Shown piece by piece: positions 56,740 to 64,000 of a DNA stretch of 64,000 nt; the first letter of the stretch is position 1; each line of letters begins with the position of its first letter. This stretch comes from Streptomyces marispadix (GTDB lineage: Bacteria; Actinomycetota; Actinomycetes; Streptomycetales; Streptomycetaceae). The DNA is taken from positions 3,813,501 to 3,877,500 of the forward strand of contig NZ_JAKWJU010000002.1 in assembly GCF_022524345.1 (NCBI RefSeq), in the 5' to 3' direction. A program made the position numbers and the translations under genes. Below the pieces are notes generated by a model. That model ran no database searches, was not told the DNA's origin, and worked only from the letters and a program-made list of their open reading frames with translations.

Positions 56740-58581
56740 ATGCCCGAGCTGAGGTCCCGCACCGTCACCCACGGCCGCAACATGGCGGGCGCCCGAGCCC
56801 TCATGCAGGCGTCGGGCGTAGCGCGTGAGGACTTCGGCAAGCCGATCGTCGCGGTGGCCAACAGCTTCACCGAGTTCGTGCCGGGCCATACGCACCTCCA
56901 GCCGGTCGGCCGGATCGTCAGCGAGGCGATCAAGGCGGCGGGCGGCATCCCGCGCGAGTTCAACACCATCGCCGTCGACGACGGCATCGCCATGGGCCAC
57001 GGCGGCATGCTCTACTCGCTGCCGTCCCGAGACCTGATCGCGGACTCCGTCGAGTACATGACGGAGGCCCACTGCGCGGACGCCCTGATCTGCATCTCCA
57101 ACTGCGACAAGATCACGCCCGGGATGCTCAACGCCGCGATGCGCCTGAACATCCCCACGGTCTTCGTCTCCGGCGGCCCCATGGAGTCCGGCACCGCGAC
57201 CCTCGTCAACGGCACGGTCCGCAAGCTCGACCTGATCAGCGCGATCTCCGAGTCCGCCAACGACAGCGTCTCCGACGAGGATCTGCGCCGCATCGAGGAC
57301 AGCGCCTGCCCGACGTGCGGCTCCTGCTCCGGCATGTTCACCGCCAACTCGATGAACTGCCTCACCGAGGCCATCGGCCTCTCCCTCCCCGGCAACGGCT
57401 CCGTGCTCGCCACGCACACCGCCCGCAAGGCGCTCTACGAGGACGCGGGCCGTACGGTCGTCGAACTGGCCCAGCGCCACTACGAGCAGGACGACGAGAC
57501 GGTCCTGCCCCGCAGCATCGGAACCCGTGCCGCCTTCGAGAACGCCATGGCCCTCGACATCGCCATGGGCGGCTCCACCAACACGATCCTGCATCTGCTG
57601 GCCGCCGCGCAGGAGGCCGAACTCGACTTCACCATGGCCGACATCGACCGGCTCTCGCGCTCGCTGCCCTGTCTGACGAAGGTCGCGCCCAACGGCACGT
57701 ACTACATGGAGGACGTGCACCGCGCGGGCGGCATCCCCGCGATCCTCGGCGAGCTCTACCGCGCGGGCCTGCTGAACGAGGACGTGCACAGCGTGCACTC
57801 CCCGTCCCTCGCCGACTGGCTCAAGAGCTGGGACATCCGCGGTGGTTCGCCCTCGTCCACGGCCACGGAGCTGTTCCACGCGGCGCCCGGCTGCGTCCGT
57901 TCCGCATCGGCCTTCTCACAGTCCGAGCGCTGGGACTCCCTCGACACGGACGCCGCGGGCGGCTGCATCCGCGACATCGAGCACGCCTACTCCAAGGAGG
58001 GCGGCCTGGCCGTCCTCTACGGCAACCTCGCCGAGAACGGCTGCGTCGTGAAGACCGCGGGCGTCGACCAGTCGATCCTCACCTTCTCCGGGCCCGCGGT
58101 GGTCTGCGAGTCCCAGGAGGAGGCCGTCGAGGCCATCCTCGCCAAGCGCGTCAAGGAGGGCGACGTCGTCGTCATCCGCTACGAGGGCCCCAAGGGCGGC
58201 CCGGGCATGCAGGAGATGCTCTACCCGACGTCGTTCCTCAAGGGCCGCGGGCTGGGCAAGGCGTGCGCGCTGATCACCGACGGGCGCTTCTCGGGCGGCA
58301 CTTCGGGCCTGTCCATCGGCCATGTCTCGCCGGAGGCGGCGGGCGGCGGCACGATCGCGCTCGTCGAGACCGACGACCGCATCGTCATCGACATCCCGAA
58401 CCGCACCCTCCGACTCGACGTCCCCGACGAGGTGCTGGCCGCTCGCCGTGCGGCGCTGAACGGCACGTACGCGCCGCGCGACCGCGAACGCAAGGTCTCC
58501 ACGGCGCTACGGGCCTACGCGGCCATGGCCACCAGCGCCGACAAGGGCGCGGTGCGCGACCTGTCGCAGCTCGGCGGCTAG
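56740..58581 (+). CDS. ilvD: Dihydroxy-acid dehydratase
   Basis: The Fe-S dehydratase of isoleucine/valine and pantothenate precursor synthesis, 613 residues. [21 protein letters not shown] is the conserved start. Cluster ligands lie in [12 protein letters not shown] and [77 protein letters not shown] and [22 protein letters not shown] complete the pattern. Its product ketoisovalerate also feeds pantothenate synthesis, but panC lies ~36 kb away and is not co-transcribed. Confidence 0.97.
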   Translation: MPELRSRTVTHGRNMAGARALMQASGVAREDFGKPIVAVANSFTEFVPGHTHLQPVGRIVSEAIKAAGGIPREFNTIAVDDGIAMGHGGMLYSLPSRDLIADSVEYMTEAHCADALICISNCDKITPGMLNAAMRLNIPTVFVSGGPMESGTATLVNGTVRKLDLISAISESANDSVSDEDLRRIEDSACPTCGSCSGMFTANSMNCLTEAIGLSLPGNGSVLATHTARKALYEDAGRTVVELAQRHYEQDDETVLPRSIGTRAAFENAMALDIAMGGSTNTILHLLAAAQEAELDFTMADIDRLSRSLPCLTKVAPNGTYYMEDVHRAGGIPAILGELYRAGLLNEDVHSVHSPSLADWLKSWDIRGGSPSSTATELFHAAPGCVRSASAFSQSERWDSLDTDAAGGCIRDIEHAYSKEGGLAVLYGNLAENGCVVKTAGVDQSILTFSGPAVVCESQEEAVEAILAKRVKEGDVVVIRYEGPKGGPGMQEMLYPTSFLKGRGLGKACALITDGRFSGGTSGLSIGHVSPEAAGGGTIALVETDDRIVIDIPNRTLRLDVPDEVLAARRAALNGTYAPRDRERKVSTALRAYAAMATSADKGAVRDLSQLGG

Positions 58582-58940
58582 CAGCACCCGGGCCGCGGCT
58601 CCGCGGGCGCATTGAGTCGTGAACCCGTAGGTCCGTGACTTGTGACGTCATGAGTCCGCGACGTCATGAGTCCGCGACGCCGCGAGTCCGCGACGCCGCG
58701 AGTCCGCGACGCCGCGAGTCCGCGACGCCGCGAGTCCGCGACGCCGTGGCTTCGTACGGGTGGCGTCCGGGTGGGTCCGGGGGGCGGTGAGGAGCACCCC
58801 GAGGGGCACCCCGGAACCGCCTCGGGGAGAACCCTGACCCGGCCCTGGAATCCGCCTTCCTGCCTTTCCCGCGGCTCCTGCCGTGTGCGCATCATCGAGG
58901 CGTACGCACGTCACGCAGGAGCCGGTGAGAGGGCAGCGAA
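58582..58940. other. Intergenic region carrying a 16-bp repeat array
   Basis: 359 bp between ilvD and the small membrane protein gene. The first half holds the 16-bp repeats described separately; the second half (58750-58940) contains no recognisable ORF. GTGAGAGGGCAGCGAA gives a weak ribosome binding site before the next GTG. Confidence 0.5.
58636..58747. repeat. 16-bp tandem repeat GAGTCCGCGACGCCGC, six units plus a partial
   Basis: Units start at 58652 (variant ending GTCAT), 58668, 58684, 58700 and 58716 (identical) and 58732 (last base T). A partial unit precedes at 58636. It lies 71 bases after the ilvD stop. The unit is almost self-complementary in its GCGACGCCGC part, so the array could fold, but it is not a CRISPR (no spacers). 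Confidence 0.95.
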
Positions 58941-59315
58941 GTGAGTGAGCAACCGGTCGTACTCGCGGACGCCGACCCGGCAGGAGTCTGGGCGGCGGCC
59001 ATCGGGACCGCGGGCGTCTTCGTCCTGCTGATCGTGCTCGTATGGCAGATCGCCGCGACCTGGCGCGCCCGGATGCTCGCCGCACGCGAGGAGCAGTACC
59101 GGGAACTCGCCCGCAAGTACGCCGAACTGCTGGAGGACAACGTCGAGTTGCACCGCCGCAGCATCGAGGAGCTGACGACGGCGCGGCGCTCCATCGGCTC
59201 GCTGGAGCAGAGGCTGACGGAACACAGGCCGCTGGAGCGGGAGTCGACATGGCGGGAGCCGGAGCCGACGGTCCGGAAGGCGACGGAACGGGAGCGGGTG
59301 CGCGAGACCGAGTGA
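58941..59315 (+). CDS. Small membrane protein with coiled-coil tail (124 aa)
   Basis: One N-terminal membrane helix (GVWAAAIGTAGVFVLLIVLVWQIAATW, about 15-41) followed by a ~60-residue coiled coil (AREEQYRELARKYAELLEDN and LHRRSIEELTTARRSIGSLEQRL) and a charged end. The GTG start is preceded by a weak ribosome binding site. Comparable short anchored coiled-coil proteins are common in streptomycetes; function unknown. Convergent with the SulP gene, 27 bp between stops. Confidence 0.75.
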   Translation: MSEQPVVLADADPAGVWAAAIGTAGVFVLLIVLVWQIAATWRARMLAAREEQYRELARKYAELLEDNVELHRRSIEELTTARRSIGSLEQRLTEHRPLERESTWREPEPTVRKATERERVRETE

Positions 59316-59342
59316 CGCGCGCCCGCTCCCGCCGCCGCACGA

Positions 59343-60971
59343 CTACGCCGAGCTGCCCGCCGAAGGCGCCCCCGAGTCCGGAGCCGGTGCCGAGTCCGAA
59401 GCCGTCACCGACGCGGAACGGGACACCGGACCGGACACAGGACGCGCGCCCGAATCGCCCGAACCGGCAGCCCCCGCACGGGAGTTGTGCTCCTCCTCCC
59501 ACGCCGCGAGCGCCATCCCGCACGCGTGGTCCATGTGCCGCAGCCCGGAAAGGTTGAGTTCCACCCTGCGGTCGTGGGGAAGCGCCTCAAGCTGGTCCAG
59601 CAGCTTGGGCAGGCGCAGGAACGTCGCATTGCCCAGCACCCGCACATGCAGCGCCCCCGGCAGCCCTGCCTCCGTCTCCCCGCCCGCGTCCTCGGTCTCC
59701 ACCTGTACGTGTGAGATCTCCCAGGCGGACTTGACCACGGCCAGCAGCAGACCGGCCAGCACGCCCTCGAACATGCCGACCGCCACGATCGCCAGCGCGG
59801 TCACCCCGAGCACCACCGCCTCCGCACGGTGCTCCCGCCACAGCGGCCCCAACTCCCTTACGGGAATCAGCTTCCAGCCCGCGTGCACCAGCACACCCGC
59901 GAGCGCCGCCACCGGTATCACCTCCAGCGCGCCCGGCAGCACCGCCACGAAGAGCAGCAGCCACACACCGTGCAGCACACGGGAGAGCTTCGTGCGAGCC
60001 CCCGCCGCGACGTTCGCCGAACTGCGCACGATGACAGCGGTCATCGGCAGCGCGCCGAGGACACCGCACACCGTGTTGCCCGCGCCTTGGGCCATCAACT
60101 CCCGGTCGTAGTCCGTACGCCGGCCGTCGTGCAGCCGGTCGACGGCCGCCGCGCTGAAGAGCGACTCCGCGGAGGCGATGAGCGTGAACGCGAGCACCGT
60201 CGCGATCACACCGACCGACAGCAGCGCCCCGAAGTCGTCGGCGCCGGGCGGCCGTACGGCCTCCAACAGCCCCTGCACCGCTACGCGTTCGACCGGCAGT
60301 GCGAACCCGCCGGTGACGGCCGTGGCCAGCCCCACGGCGGCCAACGGCGCGGGCAGCAACCGCGCACCGCGCCGCCACCGCGGCCAGAGCACCAGTACCG
60401 CGATGGTGCCGAGCCCGACGAGGACGGCGGCCGGAGCCGTGTCCCCGCCGAGCAGACCGCTCACGAGGCCCGGCAGCCCCGCGATCTTTCCGACTCCGTC
60501 GGCAGGCGCCGCCTCGCCGACAAGGGCGTACACCTGCCCGGCGATCAGCACCATCCCGATCCCCGCGAGCATGCCCTGCACGACGGCCACGGAGATCGCA
60601 CGGAACCAGCGGCCCAGCCGCAGCGCGCCCATGACGAGCTGCAACAGGCCCGCGCCCAGCACCAGTACGCCGAGCACGCCGAGACCGTACGACTGCACGG
60701 CCTCGTAGACGAGAACGGTCAGACCGGCCGCCGGACCGCTGACCTGGAGGCTGCTGCCCGGCAGCAGCCCGGTGACGAGCCCGCCCACGATGCCGGTGAC
60801 GAGGCCGAGTTCGGCAGGCACACCGGATGCGACGGCGACACCGACGCAGAGGGGGAGGGCGACGAGGAAGACGACGAGGGACGCGGTGACATCGGCCCGC
60901 ACGGTCGCGCGCCAGCCGGGCTTCGCACGCGAGTCGGGCTTCGCGCGCCGGACGGATTTCGAAAGAGGCAT
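59343..60971 (-). CDS. SulP (SLC26) family inorganic anion transporter with STAS domain
   Basis: A 542-residue membrane transporter. The N-terminal part ASLVVFLVALPLCVGVAVASGVPAELGLVTGIVGGLV with SGPAAGLTVLV is the SulP sulfate-transport signature, followed by about twelve hydrophobic helices including FTLIASAESLFSAAAVDRLHD and GALPMTAVIVRSSANVAAGARTKLS. The cytosolic C-terminus has a short STAS domain (LGNATFLRLPKLLDQLEALP, VELNLSGLRHMDHACG). An Ala/Ser/Pro tail ends it. Members carry sulfate, bicarbonate or other anions; no carbonic anhydrase domain is fused here, so the substrate is open. Confidence 0.92.
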   Translation of the reverse strand: MPLSKSVRRAKPDSRAKPGWRATVRADVTASLVVFLVALPLCVGVAVASGVPAELGLVTGIVGGLVTGLLPGSSLQVSGPAAGLTVLVYEAVQSYGLGVLGVLVLGAGLLQLVMGALRLGRWFRAISVAVVQGMLAGIGMVLIAGQVYALVGEAAPADGVGKIAGLPGLVSGLLGGDTAPAAVLVGLGTIAVLVLWPRWRRGARLLPAPLAAVGLATAVTGGFALPVERVAVQGLLEAVRPPGADDFGALLSVGVIATVLAFTLIASAESLFSAAAVDRLHDGRRTDYDRELMAQGAGNTVCGVLGALPMTAVIVRSSANVAAGARTKLSRVLHGVWLLLFVAVLPGALEVIPVAALAGVLVHAGWKLIPVRELGPLWREHRAEAVVLGVTALAIVAVGMFEGVLAGLLLAVVKSAWEISHVQVETEDAGGETEAGLPGALHVRVLGNATFLRLPKLLDQLEALPHDRRVELNLSGLRHMDHACGMALAAWEEEHNSRAGAAGSGDSGARPVSGPVSRSASVTASDSAPAPDSGAPSAGSSA

Positions 60972-61182
60972 GGGCGTCTCCAGCCCGCACCGGCCCCCCG
61001 GGTCACGCTGATCGCGCGGCCGGGACGGCGGTACGGGTTCCTACGAAGGTCGCTGCAAGGATCGAAGAGCGGGATACGCGGCCGGGGCGACTCGGCATCG
61101 GTCGGTACCGGTCACCGCGGACAGGCGCCGAGCGGCCGACGGCCCCGCCGAACAGGCGGATACGCGAGAGACGCGCCGACTC

Positions 61183-61557
61183 TCAGCAGCGCAGGGCCTG
61201 ATGAAGCAGCGGCAAGTCGACGGAACGCCCTCTCGCCACGCGTTCCCACGCGGCCCCCCGCGCGAGGTGACGGTGCGCCCTGCGCTCACCTGTGTCGCAG
61301 CAGACGCACACCCTTGCCGGGGCGCCCGCCGGCGCCACCGCACGGCCGGGGCGCCGAGCCCCGTGCCGGGGCTTGGAGTCGTCCTCGGACGTCTCGGAGT
61401 GCTCATGCGGAACTGCCGTGTAGACGGCGGCAGTTGCGGCCGGACGGAGATTTCCGGCCGCTTGCGCGGACGCGGACTCGAACCCCAGCAGGGCGGCGAG
61501 CAGCAGAACCACGGCGGTGACACCTGCCCGCACCGCGCTCCGCTCGCCGCCCGACAT
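61183..61557 (-). CDS. Small secreted protein with CVCC motif (hypothetical)
   Basis: From ATG at 61557 (MSGGERSAVRAGVTAVVLLL) a 124-residue product with a clear signal peptide ending SASAQA-A near residue 34. The mature part has a His/Glu/Asp patch (PHEHSETSEDDS) and ARVCVCCDTGERRAH, then an Arg-rich end. His and clustered Cys suggest metal binding (inference). It lies upstream of the SulP gene on the same strand, 211 bp away. No family recognised. Confidence 0.6.
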   Translation of the reverse strand: MSGGERSAVRAGVTAVVLLLAALLGFESASAQAAGNLRPAATAAVYTAVPHEHSETSEDDSKPRHGARRPGRAVAPAGAPARVCVCCDTGERRAHRHLARGAAWERVARGRSVDLPLLHQALRC

Positions 61558-61866
61558 CAAGCCTCCCCGGCCCACCGGTCACGTCGTTGACAACTGCCTT
61601 CATTGTGTCAACTCCCCTGTGCGAATCCGCAAGTCGGGACGTGTGCCCAGCGTGAAAAACGACGTTCGGATGGCCGTATCCGCTCGCGCATCCGACCGCC
61701 CGTCGGCCCGATGTCCGATCGCGCGCTCACTCACAGCTCGGCGCTGGGGACCGGACCGGCGCTCGCCCTCCCGGCCGGGAGCCTCCGGGCGCCCCGCCCC
61801 ACTCCGAGTAAGGAAGCGTCATCGCACGCTTGACGCCGTGCACACGTACGGCCCACAATTCATCGC
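61558..61866. other. Intergenic region before the ABC-2 exporter
   Basis: 309 bp between divergent genes. Apart from the promoter noted at its right end, only A/T-richer DNA at 61595-61680 (with GTTGACAACTG and TTGTGTCAAC, a near-dyad TTGACA/TGTCAA at about 61587-61610) stands out. That dyad could be an operator for the minus-strand secreted protein gene. Confidence 0.45.
61830..61866 (+). promoter_or_regulatory. Probable leaderless promoter of the ABC exporter operon
   Basis: TTGACG (61830-61835), an 18-bp spacer and CACAAT (61854-61859), followed 7 bases later by ATGATG at 61867. No Shine-Dalgarno is present, so the message is probably leaderless. Confidence 0.5.
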
Positions 61867-62664
61867 ATGATGAATAAACGTCCCGCCGCAGCCCAGGCGC
61901 CGGGCGGCACCGCCCCGGACCGGCCCGCGATCCACGCCGACCGCCTCAGCGTCGTCCGCGGCGGCCGCACGGTCGTCGACGACCTCGCCTTCGACGTCCC
62001 ACCCGGCACCGTCACTGGGCTGCTCGGCCCCTCCGGCTGCGGCAAGTCCACGCTCATGCGCGCCATCGTCGGCACCCAGGCGAAGGTCACCGGCACCCTC
62101 GAAGTGCTCGGACGGCCCGCGGGCTCGGCACCGCTCCGTGCCCGCGTCGGCTACGTCACCCAGGACCCGTCCGTCTACGGCGACCTCACCGCCCGCCAGA
62201 ACCTCGACTACTTCGCCGCCGTGCTCGGCGTCCCGCGCCGCGAGCGCCCCGCGATGGTCGACCGCGCCCTGGAGGACGTCGACCTCACCTCCCACGCCGA
62301 CTCCCTCACCGGGAACCTCTCCGGCGGGCAGCACTCCCGCGTCTCCCTCGCGGTCGCGCTGCTCGGCTCGCCCGAACTGCTCGTACTCGACGAACCGACC
62401 GTCGGCCTCGACCCCGTACTCCGCCGCGACCTGTGGAACCTCTTCCACCGCCTCGCCGCCGAACGCGGCACGACCCTCCTCATCTCGTCCCACGTGATGG
62501 ACGAGGCGGACCGGTGCCAGAACCTCCTGCTGATGCGCGCCGGGCGGCTGCTGGCCGACGACTCCCCGGACGCCCTCCGCGCCGGCACGCACACGGACTC
62601 CGTCGAGGACGCCTTCCTCCACCTCGTCGACGAGGCCCGCAGAGCCGAGACCACGGCCCGCTGA
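61867..62664 (+). CDS. ABC transporter ATP-binding protein (ABC-2/drug exporter class)
   Basis: A 265-residue ATPase. Walker A GLLGPSGCGKSTLMRAIVG (about 56-66), Q-loop VGYVTQDPSVYGDLTARQN, signature LSGGQHSRVSLAVALLGSP, Walker B LLVLDEPTVGLDPVLR, and the H-loop ISSHVMDEADRC. This Q-loop and D-loop type is typical of DrrA/CcmA-like exporters. The start could be either of two adjacent ATGs. The permease gene follows after 81 bp; the pair would form a two-component exporter. Confidence 0.93.
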   Translation: MMNKRPAAAQAPGGTAPDRPAIHADRLSVVRGGRTVVDDLAFDVPPGTVTGLLGPSGCGKSTLMRAIVGTQAKVTGTLEVLGRPAGSAPLRARVGYVTQDPSVYGDLTARQNLDYFAAVLGVPRRERPAMVDRALEDVDLTSHADSLTGNLSGGQHSRVSLAVALLGSPELLVLDEPTVGLDPVLRRDLWNLFHRLAAERGTTLLISSHVMDEADRCQNLLLMRAGRLLADDSPDALRAGTHTDSVEDAFLHLVDEARRAETTAR

Positions 62665-62745
62665 CGCCGTCGTCCACCGCCGCGCAGTCCCGCTGCCCCG
62701 CCGCCGAATCGTCCCGATCCGTTCGACCCGCCCCGGAGACCAGCC

Positions 62746-63483
62746 ATGAAACCGGCCCGCACCCTAGCCACCGCCCGGCGCGTACTCCGCCAGCTCGGCC
62801 ACGACCACCGCACCATCGCGCTGCTGCTGTTCGTGCCCGTACTGCTCCTCGTGCTCCTCTACTACGTCTTCGACGCCGACCGCCGCGCCTTCGACGGCAT
62901 CGGCGCCTCCCTGCTCGGCATCTTCCCGCTGGTGACGATGTTCCTGGTCACCTCCATCGCCACCCTCCGCGAACGCACATCCGGCACCCTGGAGCGGCTG
63001 CTGTCCATGCCGCTCGGCAAGGGCGATCTCATCGCCGGCTACGCGCTGGCCTTCGGCGTCCTCGCGGTCGTACAGGCGTCCATCGCCACCGGCGTCGCCG
63101 TATGGCTCCTCGACCTCGACTTCGCGGGCTCACCGGGGATGCTGCTGCTGATCGCCCTTCTCGACGCGATCCTCGGCACGGCGCTCGGCCTCTTCGTGAG
63201 CGCCTTCGCGGCGTCGGAGTTCCAGGTGGTGCAGTTCATGCCCGCGATCGTCTTCCCGCAGATTCTCCTCTGCGGCCTCTTCGCCCCGCGCGACACCATG
63301 CAGCCCGTACTCGAGTACATCTCCGACGTCCTGCCGATGTCCTACGCGGTCGACGGCATGAACGAGGTGCTTCAGCACTCCGACCCCACGGGCGACTTCG
63401 TGCGCGACGCCTGCATCGTCGCGGGCTCGGCCGTGCTCGTCCTCTTCGTGGGCGCAGCGACCCTGAGGCGCCGTACGCAGTGA
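62746..63483 (+). CDS. ABC-2 type transporter permease
   Basis: A 245-residue six-helix permease: IALLLFVPVLLLVLLYYVFD (TM1), LGIFPLVTMFLVTSIATLRERTSGTLERLLSMPLGKGDLIAGYAL (the ABC-2 core motif with ERTSGTLE), and AIVFPQILLCGLFAPRDTMQPVLEYISDVLPMSYAVDGMNEV in the last third. It pairs with the preceding ATPase. Exporters of this sort move drugs, lipids or polymers; nothing in the sequence fixes the cargo. Confidence 0.93.
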   Translation: MKPARTLATARRVLRQLGHDHRTIALLLFVPVLLLVLLYYVFDADRRAFDGIGASLLGIFPLVTMFLVTSIATLRERTSGTLERLLSMPLGKGDLIAGYALAFGVLAVVQASIATGVAVWLLDLDFAGSPGMLLLIALLDAILGTALGLFVSAFAASEFQVVQFMPAIVFPQILLCGLFAPRDTMQPVLEYISDVLPMSYAVDGMNEVLQHSDPTGDFVRDACIVAGSAVLVLFVGAATLRRRTQ

Positions 63484-63592
63484 ACCGGCCGCGGCGCGTC
63501 CATCCACGACTCGGACGGTTGCGCCGCGGCCCCCGCGCCGGTGCGAGGATGAGAAACGGCACGTGTACGCACTGGACGAGGTGAACCGCCCC

Positions 63593-64000
63593 ATGACCCA
63601 GAAAGTCGCCGTCCTCGGCGCCGGCAAGATCGGCGAGGCTCTGCTCTCCGGGATGCTCAGGGGCGGCTGGTCACCGTCCAACCTCCTGGTCACGGCCCGC
63701 CGTTCCGAACGAGCCCGTGAGCTGCGCGAGCGCCACGGCGTCGAAGCCGTAAGCAACACCGAGGCCGCCAAGCGCGCGGACACCCTCATCCTCACGGTCA
63801 AGCCGCAGGACATGAGCACCCTCCTCGACGAACTGGCGCCCCACACCCCGGCCGACCGCCTCGTCATCAGCGGCGCCGCCGGCATCCCCACCTCGTTCTT
63901 CGAGGAGCGCTTCCAGCACGGCACCCCCGTGGTCCGGGTCATGACCAACACCCCTGCGCTCGTCGACGAGGCGATGTCGGTGGTCTCCGCGGGCACACAT
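63593..64000 (+). CDS. proC: Pyrroline-5-carboxylate reductase (partial, runs off window)
   Basis: The first 136 residues are visible: MTQKVAVLGAGKIGEALLSG is the Rossmann NADPH loop, followed by LLVTARRSERARELRERHGV, DTLILTVKPQDMSTLLDEL, VISGAAGIPTSFFEERF and VVRVMTNTPALVDEAMSVVSAGTH, the family's substrate-side core. ProC reduces pyrroline-5-carboxylate to proline. An in-frame GTG at 63581 is an alternative start; GACGAGG lies between. The reading frame is open to the last base. Confidence 0.95.
   Translation, partial: MTQKVAVLGAGKIGEALLSGMLRGGWSPSNLLVTARRSERARELRERHGVEAVSNTEAAKRADTLILTVKPQDMSTLLDELAPHTPADRLVISGAAGIPTSFFEERFQHGTPVVRVMTNTPALVDEAMSVVSAGTH

Noticed and set aside
58636..58747. 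16-bp repeats as a CRISPR array
   Set aside because: Units are contiguous with no unique spacers, too short, and no cas genes are in the window. The same holds for the arrays at 6218, 6355 and 50550.

Overview
The window is high-GC (about 70% or more by eye), gene-dense actinobacterial chromosome, almost certainly Streptomyces or a close relative. The evidence is strong G/C third-codon bias with long antisense shadow ORFs, many GTG starts, frequent 4-base ATGA/GTGA overlaps, several probable leaderless promoters, and marker genes for the group (Lsr2, ClpC, DisA-RadA, type III pantothenate kinase, LuxR-type two-component pair). I see no tRNA, rRNA, CRISPR array, transposase, integrase or prophage gene. 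This is core chromosome carrying one unusual accessory-looking block.

Layout. 1-2.7 kb (minus): NTF2-like protein, folP, rhodanese and cysteine dioxygenase. 2.9-7.5 kb: quaternary-amine (glycine betaine type) ABC transporter, with the ATPase divergent from two permeases and a lipoprotein; two different tandem repeats lie before the lipoprotein. 7.7-10.2 kb: membrane coiled-coil protein with a ~500-residue charged tail. 10.2-15.1 kb: orphan NuoD, two PH-domain membrane proteins and an NDUFAF7/MidA-type methyltransferase. 15.1-17.4 kb: histidine kinase and response regulator. 17.5-18.8 kb: threonine-aldolase-like enzyme. 19.2-25.3 kb: tightly overlapping NAD/CoA cofactor operon (DUF2520 Rossmann protein, panC, nadB with a frameshift, nadC, coaX). 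25.4-27.4 kb: small membrane protein, BlaI-type regulator, GNAT and lsr2. 28.4-30.9 kb: clpC, behind a long leader with two ClgR-type sites. 31.1-39.8 kb: three tandem minus-strand NACHT NTPases, the most interesting block. 40-44.8 kb: secreted M23 peptidase, TetR/MFS efflux pair, AraC regulator and VOC protein. 45-50 kb: mutY, a secreted protein, disA and radA. 50.4-56.4 kb: sigma-like/zinc-finger/TM/BACON fusion protein, Cys-rich protein, Ppx/GppA, sugar isomerase-like protein and TetR. 56.7-64 kb: ilvD, small coiled-coil membrane protein, SulP transporter, small secreted protein, ABC-2 exporter and the start of proC.

How the parts connect. The cofactor operon joins NAD synthesis (NadB, NadC) to pantothenate/CoA synthesis (PanC, CoaX) by translational coupling. 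DisA makes c-di-AMP, whose usual targets in other bacteria include CBS domains of osmolyte transporters and ydaO riboswitches; both a CBS-bearing transporter ATPase and a weak riboswitch candidate occur here. The NACHT trio has the architecture of bacterial NLR-like immune ATPases: a shared helical N-terminus, a NACHT ATPase and a variable C-terminus. Only the middle copy has a long leucine-rich-repeat-like C-terminus, and the first copy of the array is frameshifted. The orphan NuoD has lost two of three quinone-site residues but keeps the arginine that NDUFAF7 methylates in mitochondria, and an NDUFAF7-like gene sits 2.2 kb away.
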